Part shown: in pieces, positions 25,523-34,088 of the stretch
Position numbering within the stretch: the first letter of the stretch is position 1
How the letters are laid out: each line of letters starts with the position of its first letter
NCBI GenBank assembly: GCA_038231395.1
Contig: JBBRLL010000013.1
Coordinates: 1 to 64,000 of the forward strand
From: Stagnihabitans sp038231395
GTDB lineage: Bacteria > Pseudomonadota > Alphaproteobacteria > Rhodobacterales > Rhodobacteraceae
Length of the DNA stretch: 64,000 nucleotides
Direction of reading: 5' to 3'
Translations under genes and position numbers: made by a program
The notes under the pieces: generated by a model
What the model saw: the letters and a program-made list of their open reading frames with translations, nothing else
Told to the model about the DNA's origin: nothing
The model's database searches: none

Positions 25523-26914
25523 CTACACCGAATAAAGGTAAAGATCGAAATCCACCTCTGACACGGTGCGCGTCACCCGGGCATATTCGGCGGATATAAT
25601 CGCGGTGAAGGTGCGGTGCATATCTTCACCCAAAGCGTCCCTCAGGAAGGCGGAAGTCTTGGCCGCTTCGATGGCAGAGCGCCAGTCCGGGGGAATGGCC
25701 GGGGCATCAGCCGCGTTGGAATAGCCGTCGCCGGTGGTTTCGGGACCGGGGTCAATCTGGTGCCTCAACCCGTGCCGGATGCCTTCAAGCACGGTCGCAG
25801 CCACCAGATAGGGATTGGCGTCGACGCCAGCCGGTCGATGCTCGATCCTACGCGCATTGATGTCACCTGCCGGGATACGCAGCGCGACCGAGCGGTTGTT
25901 GACGCCCCAGGTCGGGCTGACCGGCGCATAGGAATTGCTGGCAAACCGCCGCCACGAATTGGCATGCGGCGCGAAGATCAGCATGGATTCGCCCATCGTG
26001 GACCGCAAACCGCCGATGGCGTGGCGGATGGTGTCGGACCATTGGCCCTCCACCGCCTCCATGAAAACGTTTCGACCCTCGGCGTCCTGCATCGAGACAT
26101 GCAGGTGCATACCGGAGCCCGCATAATTTTCGTTCGGTTTGGCCATGAAACAGGCTGTCACCCCATGGGCGCGGGCGTTCATCCGCACCAGCCGCTTCAG
26201 CCGCATCAGATCATCTGCCGCCTGCACCACATTGTTGCGGTAATGCAGGGTCATTTCGTACTGGCCAGGCGCGAATTCCGAAATCAGGGTTTCGGCTTTG
26301 ATTCCAATCAGTTCTGCCGCTTTGTAAATGTCGTTGAACAGCGGCAGCATGCCATGCAGCTTGTCGACCGAATAGACATCCGTCTTGTTGGAGATGCGGC
26401 CATCCAGAACATCGCGGGCGGGAACCATCTTGCCATCAGGGCCGCGCTGGTTCTCCAGCAGGAAAAACTCCAGCTCGAAAGCGGCTGAGGGAAACAAGCC
26501 TTCGGAGGCCAGCGCATCGACCTGCCGCTGCAACGCATGGCGCGGGTCAGAGGTCATCGGCTGACCTTCAAGATCATACATGCTCATCAAAACCTCGCCG
26601 CGCGGCGGATCGGTTTTGTAAAGTGGTTTGAGGGTGTTCGGGATCGGCCAAGCCCTGCGGTCGCCATCGCCCTGATCCCAGATCAGTCCGGTTTCATGCA
26701 CATCCTCGCCGCAGATGTCCAACCCGAGGATCGAAATCGGCAAAAGCCGTCCATTCTTGTAAAAGGGCAAGAGTTCATGGCGGCGGATGATCTTCCCCCG
26801 GCCAATTCCGTTCGAATCGTGCAAGACGATGTCGAAGGAATCGATCTCGGGATGGGCGGCAAGGAATACTTCGGCTTCGTCAGGGGTGGAGCCGGACGGG
26901 GAGATTTGGGTCAT
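25523..26914 (-). CDS. Glutamine synthetase family protein (glutamyl-amine ligase type)
   Basis: 463-residue ligase of the glutamine synthetase fold, closest in layout to gamma-glutamylputrescine synthetase (PuuA) and related enzymes that join glutamate to amines. Visible are AFELEFFLLE (metal-binding glutamates), GMHLHVSMQD, the ATP/glutamate region NSWRRFASNSYAPVSPTWG, and ARRIEHRPAGVDANPYL. The N-terminal domain is PuuA-like (FDIVLHDSNGIGRGKIIRR). It lies eight bases downstream of the class III aminotransferase gene, so the two probably work on one amine or amino acid. Confidence 0.87.
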   Translation of the reverse strand: MTQISPSGSTPDEAEVFLAAHPEIDSFDIVLHDSNGIGRGKIIRRHELLPFYKNGRLLPISILGLDICGEDVHETGLIWDQGDGDRRAWPIPNTLKPLYKTDPPRGEVLMSMYDLEGQPMTSDPRHALQRQVDALASEGLFPSAAFELEFFLLENQRGPDGKMVPARDVLDGRISNKTDVYSVDKLHGMLPLFNDIYKAAELIGIKAETLISEFAPGQYEMTLHYRNNVVQAADDLMRLKRLVRMNARAHGVTACFMAKPNENYAGSGMHLHVSMQDAEGRNVFMEAVEGQWSDTIRHAIGGLRSTMGESMLIFAPHANSWRRFASNSYAPVSPTWGVNNRSVALRIPAGDINARRIEHRPAGVDANPYLVAATVLEGIRHGLRHQIDPGPETTGDGYSNAADAPAIPPDWRSAIEAAKTSAFLRDALGEDMHRTFTAIISAEYARVTRTVSEVDFDLYLYSV

Positions 26915-26921
26915 GGGATGC

Positions 26922-28292
26922 TCAAGCGGTAAGGTCGTTCAGGACTTCGTTGAAGGTGGCGATCAGGGCGACAACCTGGGCTTTCTTGGTGGCGGGGCTG
27001 ATGAGCATCATGTTGTGGAACGGGGCAATCATGCAGCCGCGATTGAGAAGGGCCACATGGATGGCGGCTTCCAATGCGGGTTGGTGGGCCAACGCGGCCT
27101 CCGCCCCGTTGTGCAAGGGGCCGGGGGCGCAGATGAATTCGGCGCGGGCACCGACGCGAAGGGCGTGCCAGGGCAGGTTATGGCTTTCAATCGCTTTGGT
27201 CAGGCCTGTGACGAGGCGCGCTGCAAGCGTGTCCATGCTGTCATAGGCGGCGGGCGTCATGACTTCGGACAGGGTGGCGCGCAGGCAGGCGAATTGCATG
27301 GGGTTGGCAGACAGCGTGGTGCCCATGCCGGAATGGCCGGACGGGCGGGCCGCGTTGACGGTCTGGTAGGCCGCAGCGGTCGCCTCTGACAGGCCCCAGA
27401 CGGCGGTGGGCATCCCGCCCGCCACGCATTTGCCAACCACGAAGATGTCAGGCTGCAAACCGTGGACACGGGTGTAACCGCCGTATCCGGTTGAAATCGT
27501 GTGGGTTTCGTCGATGATCAAAAGCGTGCCATATTGAGTGGCAAGCTCGCGCAAGCCCGCATGGAAACCCTGCTCAGGCAGGACCATGCAAGAGTTGGTC
27601 ATCACCGGTTCAGTGAGAATGCAGGCCACATCGCCCTTGGCCAGAGCGGCTTCCACCGCGGCGAGGTCATTGAATTCGCAGCAGACGGCAGTCAGGCTCA
27701 GGTCCGTCACCTGACCCAGAAGGCCCGGGCGGTTGACGGTCTTGCCATCTTGCAGGGTGACGAACGTGTCATCAACAGTGCCGTGGTAGCAGCCATTGAA
27801 GACCAGAACCTTGGGGCGGCCCGTGATCGCCCGTGCCACACGCAGGCAAAAGCGGTTGGCGTCGGTGGCCGTGGTGGCAATCTGCCAGCGGAAGGGGCCG
27901 AACACCTCGGTCAACAGGCGGCCGGCTTCAACGGCATCGTCGGTCGGCAGCATGTAGGTCAGACCTTTGCCGGCTTGGGCACGGATGGCTTTTGCCACAG
28001 GCTTGGGCGAGTGGCCGAACATCGAACCGGTGTCGCCAAGGCAGAAGTCGTTGATCAGGTAGCCGTCAATGTCGGTGATCGTGGCACCCTCCGCCGTCTC
28101 TACCAGCGGCAAATGCGGCATCGGCCAGTCTTTCATCCAATGCAGCGGCACGCCGTCAAGATAGAACTGGCCGAGATCTGCGGCAGCCCGCGCTGATTTC
28201 GGCCGCATTTTGGCGAAACGGCGGGCCTCACGTGCGGTCAGCGACGTCAGCGTTTCGCGGCGGATACCGGCAATGAAATCGGAGTTGGGCAT
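26922..28292 (-). CDS. Class III PLP-dependent aminotransferase
   Basis: 456-residue aminotransferase of the glutamate-1-semialdehyde mutase/omega-transaminase class. Motifs include GDTGSMFGHSP, the phosphate-binding GCYHGTVDD, the cofactor aspartate in LLIIDETHT and the Schiff-base lysine in FVVGKCVAGGMP. The N-terminal 60 residues and ITDIDGYLINDF match the group annotated as aspartate aminotransferase family. It is the first gene of a two-gene run with the glutamine-synthetase-like ligase, suggesting amine or polyamine nitrogen use. The start has AAAGGAC upstream. Confidence 0.87.
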   Translation of the reverse strand: MPNSDFIAGIRRETLTSLTAREARRFAKMRPKSARAAADLGQFYLDGVPLHWMKDWPMPHLPLVETAEGATITDIDGYLINDFCLGDTGSMFGHSPKPVAKAIRAQAGKGLTYMLPTDDAVEAGRLLTEVFGPFRWQIATTATDANRFCLRVARAITGRPKVLVFNGCYHGTVDDTFVTLQDGKTVNRPGLLGQVTDLSLTAVCCEFNDLAAVEAALAKGDVACILTEPVMTNSCMVLPEQGFHAGLRELATQYGTLLIIDETHTISTGYGGYTRVHGLQPDIFVVGKCVAGGMPTAVWGLSEATAAAYQTVNAARPSGHSGMGTTLSANPMQFACLRATLSEVMTPAAYDSMDTLAARLVTGLTKAIESHNLPWHALRVGARAEFICAPGPLHNGAEAALAHQPALEAAIHVALLNRGCMIAPFHNMMLISPATKKAQVVALIATFNEVLNDLTA

Positions 28293-28706
28293 GGTACGTC
28301 CTTTGGGCTCGCGGCCCTTATGCCTAACAATTTGATCAAATGGAAGGGTGTCAGATACGGAAAGGGCGGCCCCTTACAGTGTCAGAGGAACACCAGAGCC
28401 GCCCCGAACCGAACATTCCCAACCGGGCGAACCCGGGCCTCAGTGACTGCGCGGTGCCCGAAGGTCTTACCCCGCCGCCGTCGCCTTGTGAGGCAGCACC
28501 AACAAGGCAGAATATGGCGTGACACAGGCAGGCTGTCAAAGAAAACGCAAAATGCACGATGCAGCGGCAACGGAATGGTTAATAGTGGAAGATTGATGCC
28601 AGAACGCGAACCAATCGCCGCATTCCGGTGCCGAATCAGACGAAGGATCGGGCTCGATGGACCAAAAGCAAGTTTAAACCTGCGTCATCGGGAACGGGGT
28701 GGCGGG
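28293..28706. other. Non-coding stretch with a leader-like hairpin
   Basis: No convincing gene. The main structure is GGGCGGC (28364-28370) pairing with GCCGCCC (28398-28404), with inner GTGT/ACAC pairs. It lies 72 to 112 bases upstream of the aminotransferase ATG and could be part of its 5' leader or the terminator of an upstream transcript; no long T run follows. Confidence 0.4.
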
Positions 28707-28892
28707 TCAGCGCGCCGCCATGCTGGCGAGTTTTGCGGTCGGAACGCTGCGTTGCGCAAGCGCTTGGGCCAAAAGGATATCCGCCTTCATCGACGCCGGA
28801 CGACGGCGCGCGTCCCGTTGCCACGGCATTGCAATTTGGGGTTCGGCACTTGCGGCGATAGCGGACTTCAACCAGCGGCGATCTTTTTTCAT
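28707..28892 (-). CDS. Small basic protein of unknown function (61 aa)
   Basis: Starts MKKDRRWLKSAIAASAEP and continues with a basic, alanine-rich chain of 61 residues (PWQRDARRRPAS; ALAQRSVPTAK). From memory, short proteins with the opening KDRxWLKSAIA and PWxR are widespread in Rhodobacteraceae, but I cannot check this. AGAGGG seven bases before the ATG is a good ribosome binding site; the frame runs 20 codons further upstream without one. No signal peptide or membrane segment. It stands alone between the aminotransferase and pgeF genes, and the DNA upstream (28893-29122) is AT-richer and holds no other gene. Confidence 0.6.
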   Translation of the reverse strand: MKKDRRWLKSAIAASAEPQIAMPWQRDARRRPASMKADILLAQALAQRSVPTAKLASMAAR

Positions 28893-29122
28893 TTTGTTTC
28901 CCTCTGCGCGTCGTTTCGACCTTGCACATACTATGCTGGGGATTTGCGGCATCGTTTTGGCGCGCGAAACGACAAAGTGCGATTATTTCGGTCTGGGAAA
29001 CAATTTTGAGTTATTTGCGTAATGCGTTGAAAATAATAGGTAAACTTTACTTGTTTCCCCTCGCGTCTGACCAACTGCGGCAAGTTTCGGGCAGGTTGTT
29101 GCCAAATCCCGCCACAATGCGC

Positions 29123-29872
29123 CTAAAGCCGGATCACCGAGATCAGACGGCCATAGTCAGCCTCGCCCAGATGGGTCGTGCGGCGGTAGGAGTAGAACCG
29201 CTCCGGGTCGCGGTAGGTGCAGCGCCCGATCCATTCCGCGTGTCCGATGCCCGCAGCACGCAGACGGTGCAGACCATAACCCGGCAGGTCAAACAGCATC
29301 CGGTCGCCTTTGCCGTTGATGAAGAAGCGGGCGGTCGCGGGATCGTCAGTGGTGAAAGCCACAAAAAACTCGGGGCCCACTTCGTAGTTGGCTTGGCTGA
29401 TCGTTGGGCCGATCACAGCCGTGATGCTTTCGCGTTTGGCACCAAGGGCCAGCATGGCGTCAAGGGTGGCCTCCAGCACACCGGCCTGCGCACCGCGCCA
29501 ACCGGCGTGTGCGGCACCGATGACCTGCGCCACCGGGTCGCTGAACAGGACCGGCTGGCAATCTGCGGTGAGGATTCCAAGGCCCAAACCGGGTGCGGCC
29601 GTCACCATCGCGTCGGCTTGCAGTCGGGTGGTCGGGGCCTCGGTCAGGGTGACCACGATGGCGGAGTGGACCTGGTTCAAACTGACCAGTGCGTCACGCT
29701 CCAGTCCCAAAGATTGGGCGACGCGGGTGCGGTTGATCAGCACCGCCTCTGACAGGTCAGTCGATCCGGGGCCACAGTTCAGCCCAAGGAAAATGCCGGA
29801 GGACGCCCCGCCCTTGCGGGTAAAGAAGCCGTGTCGATGTACGATGGCGTCAGAGGTCAGAATTTCCAGCAT
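29123..29872 (-). CDS. pgeF: Multicopper polyphenol oxidase/purine nucleoside phosphorylase family (PgeF, YfiH)
   Basis: 249-residue protein of the DUF152 family. Characteristic segments are HGFFTRKGGASSG, LNQVHSA with the first metal histidine, LTADCQPVLF with the cysteine, and AHAGWRGAQ with the second histidine. The family combines purine nucleoside phosphorylase/adenosine deaminase activity and, in E. coli, edits peptidoglycan precursors. The start at 29872 overlaps the stop of the midA gene by one base (TGATG); the longer frame to 30085 is not coding. The order lgt-midA-pgeF is common in alphaproteobacteria. Confidence 0.9.
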   Translation of the reverse strand: MLEILTSDAIVHRHGFFTRKGGASSGIFLGLNCGPGSTDLSEAVLINRTRVAQSLGLERDALVSLNQVHSAIVVTLTEAPTTRLQADAMVTAAPGLGLGILTADCQPVLFSDPVAQVIGAAHAGWRGAQAGVLEATLDAMLALGAKRESITAVIGPTISQANYEVGPEFFVAFTTDDPATARFFINGKGDRMLFDLPGYGLHRLRAAGIGHAEWIGRCTYRDPERFYSYRRTTHLGEADYGRLISVIRL

Positions 29873-30954
29873 CAGGCACTCCCGGGCGGTGGGTTGTATG
29901 GGCCGGGGTATACCGCCAGTATCTTGAACAAGGTTCCCATTTCCGAGGGCGCGGTCAAGCGATGCGTGGCATTCAAGTGAGATTGCAGGGCTGCGCCGGT
30001 CAGGTTTTGGGCCAGTCGGTCGGATCGTTGGGCAATACCAAGGGCGGACAGCATCGCACCCTGTGTTACAAAGGCATGGGCGCAAGGCAGGGCCGCGCGG
30101 GCCAAAGCCTCAAAATCGACATGGGCGGTCAGGTCGGCTTCACCGGGTGCGGCAAAAGGGTCAACGGGATTGTGGGCGCGCAAGGCCTGAAACGTGTCAC
30201 CGAGCGTTCCCCAATTGCCGTAGTCGATGATCAGGGCGGCGCCTTTTGCGGCGATGCGACTGGCGATCTTGGCCATGATTGCGGAGGCTGCGGGGCAAAG
30301 TTCGACGATTTTCCCATCCGGTATGTCAAGCCGGTCGGAAAGGTCGGGATGCGGCAAAATCGGGCCAAGGCCAAGGGTCAGGGCGGCGTTGGGCAGGACG
30401 GCGTTGGGCAGGACGGCGTTGGTCAGACCGACGAGCCTTTCGCGCCATCCCGCGCCAGCGCGTTGGAATTGCCGGATCGGCAGAGCATCAAAAAACTCAT
30501 TGGCAATGAGGTACAAAGGCAGGTCTGGCAGGTCGTCGAGGTCCGGAACCCAAACCGGGGCATGTGTTTTCAAGGTTTCCGCTTGCAGGCCGCGCAGGCG
30601 GGGAGAGGCCTCTATCAACCGCAGGCGCAGGCCATCGTGGAAACCGTGGACGGTTTTGGTGGCGCGCAAAACGTCGGCCATCAGGGTGCCGCGTCCGGGG
30701 CCAAGTTCGGCCAAAGTAAAGGGTGAGGGGCTGCCTTGCTCCAGCCAGCATTGGGCGAGCGACAGGCCGATCAGTTCGCCAAACATTTGCGAAATCTCTG
30801 GTGCCGTGATGAAATCGCCTCGGGTGCCAAAAGGTTCGCGGGTGGTGTAATAGCCGTGGACGGGGTGCAAAAGACATTCTGCCATATAGTCGGCGAGGCT
30901 GATCGGACCACTGGCACGAATGCGGGCTTTGAGGATTTCGGCGAGTTGCGTCAT
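29872..30954 (-). CDS. SAM-dependent methyltransferase of the NDUFAF7/MidA family
   Basis: 360-residue class I methyltransferase. The family opening ISLADYMAECLLHPVHGYYT, GDFITAPEISQMFGELIG and the SAM motif LAELGPGRGTLMADVL are clear, followed by IIDYGNWG. The eukaryotic relative dimethylates an arginine of complex I subunit NDUFS2; bacterial function is less well defined. It lies between lgt and pgeF with ATGA and TGATG overlaps, so the three are translated as one operon. The proposed ATG at 30954 gives MTQLAEILKARIRASGPIS; the upstream extension overlaps lgt. Confidence 0.9.
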   Translation of the reverse strand: MTQLAEILKARIRASGPISLADYMAECLLHPVHGYYTTREPFGTRGDFITAPEISQMFGELIGLSLAQCWLEQGSPSPFTLAELGPGRGTLMADVLRATKTVHGFHDGLRLRLIEASPRLRGLQAETLKTHAPVWVPDLDDLPDLPLYLIANEFFDALPIRQFQRAGAGWRERLVGLTNAVLPNAVLPNAALTLGLGPILPHPDLSDRLDIPDGKIVELCPAASAIMAKIASRIAAKGAALIIDYGNWGTLGDTFQALRAHNPVDPFAAPGEADLTAHVDFEALARAALPCAHAFVTQGAMLSALGIAQRSDRLAQNLTGAALQSHLNATHRLTAPSEMGTLFKILAVYPGPYNPPPGSA

Positions 30955-31856
30955 GCGGGAAGCGGTTTGACTGGCAAAGGTGCGGCGCGGCGGGCCTTCA
31001 GAAGGAACCACAGGCCAACGGCCACCATCGGCAGCGACAGCGCCTGACCTTGGGTCAGCCCCCAGCCTTGGATTTGCCATGCCAGACCTAACGGATTGCC
31101 CTCGGTCACAAATTGCGCGTCGGGTTGGCGGACAAATTCAACCATAAACCGGGCGGCCCCGTAGCCTGCGATAAACAGCCCCATCACTTTGCCGGGTTTG
31201 GCCAGCCAGTCGCCGCGCCAGACTGCCCAAAGCAGGACAGACCCCAATATCAAACCCTCCAGCAGAGCCTCGTACAGCTGGCTTGGATGGCGGGCGCAGA
31301 TCGTGGTCAGCATTTCGGGGCAGAGTTGGGCGGCATCGCCGGGGAACGCCACGCCCCACGGCAGCGTGGTCGGCCTGCCCCACAATTCTGCATTGATAAA
31401 GTTGGCGATCCGGCCAAGAAACAGGCCGATCGGCGCGACCGAAGCGAACAAGTCGCCTGTCGTCAGGGCAGGAATTTTCTCCAGCCGGCAGAACAGCAGA
31501 CCGGCGACCGTGACACCAAGAAAGCCACCGTGAAAGGACATCCCACCCTCCCACACCCGCAGGATCATCAGCGGGTTGGCGAGGTAAAAGCCGGGCTGGT
31601 AAAACAGGACATAGCCCAACCGCCCGCCAAGGATGACGCCGACAATGACCCATGTCAGCAACCGCTCCAACTGGTACTCCCGCATCGGCGGGGTGGTCCA
31701 CAGGCGCGGGGTCCGCAGCGCCTTGCGGATCAGCCACCAGCCCGCCATCAGCCCGGTGATATAGGCCAGCGCGTACCAGCGCAGCGCAAAGGTCATGCCG
31801 AAGACGTCAATCGTGAAGATCTCGGGCGAGATCGGCGGGAACGGAATATAAGTCAT
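30951..31856 (-). CDS. lgt: Prolipoprotein diacylglyceryl transferase
   Basis: 301-residue integral membrane enzyme that attaches diacylglycerol from phosphatidylglycerol to the cysteine of prolipoproteins. About seven helices are visible. The Lgt signature is present as GRIANFINAELWGRPT, and the essential regions WEGGMSFHGGFLG and HPSQLYEALLEG are conserved. The start at 31856 (MTYIPFPPISPEIFTI) has AGAGGCGCC before it. The frame is open far upstream (to 32516), but that part overlaps the divergent ubiK gene on the other strand and is not Lgt-like. Confidence 0.95.
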   Translation of the reverse strand: MTYIPFPPISPEIFTIDVFGMTFALRWYALAYITGLMAGWWLIRKALRTPRLWTTPPMREYQLERLLTWVIVGVILGGRLGYVLFYQPGFYLANPLMILRVWEGGMSFHGGFLGVTVAGLLFCRLEKIPALTTGDLFASVAPIGLFLGRIANFINAELWGRPTTLPWGVAFPGDAAQLCPEMLTTICARHPSQLYEALLEGLILGSVLLWAVWRGDWLAKPGKVMGLFIAGYGAARFMVEFVRQPDAQFVTEGNPLGLAWQIQGWGLTQGQALSLPMVAVGLWFLLKARRAAPLPVKPLPA

Positions 31857-32073
31857 GGCGCCTCTGGGTTTCTTGCAGGTTTTCCACTTCAGTTGGCGCG
31901 AAGTCAACCACCGCCGCTCTTGCGGGCCTCTGCGGGCGCGCCATATAAAGCGGGGGTGGGAAATACGCGCGCCGGTTTTTCCCAACACGCACGCCAGCCA
32001 TGAGAACCTAAGGCAGACCAATGTTTCGACCAAACATCGTCTTGTGCCAAGGGGAAACGAAAGGACCACCGTT

Positions 32074-32322
32074 ATGCAGCCGGGCAACAAGTTTTTTGAC
32101 GACATGGGCAAGTTGATGACCAACGCCATGGGCGTGGCGCAAGGGGCCAAAACCGAGGCGGAAACCGCGATGAAATCCTTCATCGACCGCTGGATGGCTG
32201 ACCGCGATTTCGTGACGCGGGAGGAGTTCGACGCAGTTCGCGCGATGGCCACCAAGGCGCGCGAAGAGAATATGGCTTTGGCGGCGCGGCTTGCCGTGCT
32301 TGAGGCCAAATTGAGTGCCTGA
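32074..32322 (+). CDS. ubiK: Ubiquinone biosynthesis accessory factor UbiK (BMFP family)
   Basis: 82-residue protein starting MQPGNKFFDDMGKLMTNAMG, with a C-terminal coiled coil typical of the BMFP/YqiC family (VTREEFDAVRAMATKAREEN, AARLAVLEAKLSA). UbiK helps ubiquinone biosynthesis by acting with UbiJ in the Ubi complex and binds lipids. The chosen ATG at 32074 follows AAGGA; the frame extends to 31855 but that part overlaps the lgt leader. Divergent from lgt, as in many alphaproteobacteria. Confidence 0.85.
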   Translation: MQPGNKFFDDMGKLMTNAMGVAQGAKTEAETAMKSFIDRWMADRDFVTREEFDAVRAMATKAREENMALAARLAVLEAKLSA

Positions 32323-32762
32323 AAGATCAAAAAGGGCCCTGACGGCCTGCCAAGTCCCTTTTGGATTTCGGCCACCACATTCTTTGGCGCAAGACACGTG
32401 CAAACGCGCATCGCGACAGGCGCGGATTGCCGACATGATCCCTTCGTGCCTGACGGGCTGAGGACATGATCCGACCCCGCACAAGCGGGCAAAGTTGGGT
32501 GCAGATGTGCGGCCAATTTCGCAAGCCGATTGACAACCCAATCCCAAAGCCGGGCGCAACCTGACGCCGTGTCAGTCCAGTCGTTTGCGCAATATAAACG
32601 GCATCCCGCTTGAACTTATCGCCGTGTACCGCTGCCGTATCCGACCGCCTTGATGGCGGGCATGGCTCTGAAAAGGGCAGAGCCAAACCGCGACGGGTTA
32701 CAGATTAACCCCCGCCCGAGCCGTGCCCGGTACGCCCGTAAGCCTTGGGGTGATTGACCGTA
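32323..32762. other. Intergenic stretch without a recognised gene
   Basis: No coding region could be supported. A perfect hairpin GGCTCTG/CAGAGCC lies at 32664-32684, about 80 bases beyond the stop of the HisD-like gene on the minus strand; with no T tract it is at most a weak terminator. The remaining frames overlap on both strands and show no family motif. Confidence 0.5.
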
Positions 32763-34073
32763 TCAGGCGACGATGTCGGACACACTCAGATCGAAAGCCT
32801 GATCCGGGAAGAATTTTGCAAGCCGGATAGCTGCCGAACGCGCGTGGCCCTCCATGCCCTCCAACCGGGAAATCCGGGCTGTCGCTTCGGCCAAGGGCCG
32901 CGCCGCCGCTCGCGTGGCGCGCTGCCACGTGACTGTTTTCATGAACTTATGGACCGAAAGCCCGCCCGTATAGCGTGCAGCGCCCGATGTGGGCAGCACG
33001 TGGTTCGGCCCCGAAGTCTTGTCGCCAAACGCCACGGTGGTTTCTTCGCCCAAAAACAGCGAGCCGTAGGCTTGCAACCGGCCAAGCCACCAGTCCAGAT
33101 CAGCGGCCTGAACATGCAGATGTTCCGGCGCATATTGATCTGCCACCTGCGCCATCTCTTCCGGACCATCGCACAAGATCACTTCGGCGCAATCGCGCCA
33201 TGCGGCAAAGGCGCTGTCGCGGTTCAGGGGCGGCAGGCTTGCGATCAGTTCCGGCACCAGCCTCATCACATCCCTGGCCAGTTTCGCATCGGACGTCGCA
33301 AGCCAGACCGGCGAGTTGTAGCCATGCTCTGCCTGACCAACCAGATCGCAGGCGACCATTTCGGCGTCGGCGGTGCTGTCGGCCAGAACCATGCTGTCGG
33401 TCGGTCCGGCGAACATGTCGATACCGACCTGACCGTAAAGGATGCGCTTGGCTTCGGCCACAAACTGATTGCCCGGGCCGACCAGAATGTCCGCCTTGGG
33501 CAGGCCGAACAGGCCATTTGCCATCGCGGCCACCCCTTGCACGCCGCCGACGTTCAGGATCGTGTCGGCACCGCAGAGGTCCATGGCAAACAGGATCGCC
33601 GGGGGAATACCGACACCGGGCCGGGGCGGCGAACAGGCTGCGATGTAGGGCACACCTGCAACTTTGGCCGTGGTGATCGTCATGATGGCGCTGGCGACGT
33701 GGCTGTAGCGGCCGCCCGGCACATAACAGCCCGCAGCCGAAACCGGGATCTGCTTTTGCCCCGCGGTCAGACCCGGAAAGATCTCGATCTCGCAATCGGT
33801 GACCGAGGCCCGCTGGGCTTCGGCAAAGCGATGGATGTTGTCATGGGCAAAGCGGATGTCGTCCTTCAACCTGTCCGGCACCAGACCCGAAGCCGCACGG
33901 CGCACCTCGGGCGAGACGACAATGTCGCCATCCCACTTGTCCAGATCGCGGGCGAACTTTCGGACGGCCACCTCGCCATCCCTGGCCAGTTCCGCCAGCA
34001 TCGTTTCAACGACGGCGCGCACACTCTGCTGGTCTGCCTCGGCAGTTTTTTCCGCTTTCTTGAGATAAATCAT
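32763..34073 (-). CDS. HisD-family zinc dehydrogenase of a sulfonate operon
   Basis: 436-residue NAD-dependent dehydrogenase of the histidinol dehydrogenase family. Metal and catalytic positions are kept: QAEHG (Gln and His ligands), YAPEHLHV (catalytic Glu-His), the aspartate in GDKTSGPNHVLPT and the histidine in GLSVHKFMKTV. HisD oxidises an amino alcohol to an amino acid in two NAD steps; the relative HpsN oxidises (R)-2,3-dihydroxypropane-1-sulfonate to sulfolactate. No other his genes are near. It is the last gene of an operon with a sulfonate importer, racemase and cuyA, 15 bases after the permease gene, so a sulfonated alcohol is the likely substrate: cysteinolate or DHPS. Confidence 0.85.
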   Translation of the reverse strand: MIYLKKAEKTAEADQQSVRAVVETMLAELARDGEVAVRKFARDLDKWDGDIVVSPEVRRAASGLVPDRLKDDIRFAHDNIHRFAEAQRASVTDCEIEIFPGLTAGQKQIPVSAAGCYVPGGRYSHVASAIMTITTAKVAGVPYIAACSPPRPGVGIPPAILFAMDLCGADTILNVGGVQGVAAMANGLFGLPKADILVGPGNQFVAEAKRILYGQVGIDMFAGPTDSMVLADSTADAEMVACDLVGQAEHGYNSPVWLATSDAKLARDVMRLVPELIASLPPLNRDSAFAAWRDCAEVILCDGPEEMAQVADQYAPEHLHVQAADLDWWLGRLQAYGSLFLGEETTVAFGDKTSGPNHVLPTSGAARYTGGLSVHKFMKTVTWQRATRAAARPLAEATARISRLEGMEGHARSAAIRLAKFFPDQAFDLSVSDIVA

Positions 34074-34088
34074 AGCATTACCCTTTGG

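Noticed and set aside
28320..29009. 229-codon plus-strand frame
   Set aside because: Arginine-rich frame without domain motifs; the opposite strand has a better supported 61-aa gene with a ribosome binding site.
30951..32516. 521-residue version of Lgt
   Set aside because: The first 220 residues overlap the divergent ubiK gene and leader; Lgt homology begins at MTYIPFPPISP (31856), which has a ribosome binding site.
32763..34073. Histidine-biosynthesis hisD
   Set aside because: No his genes are near, and the gene is tightly placed in a sulfonate operon; a histidine role cannot be fully excluded but is unlikely.
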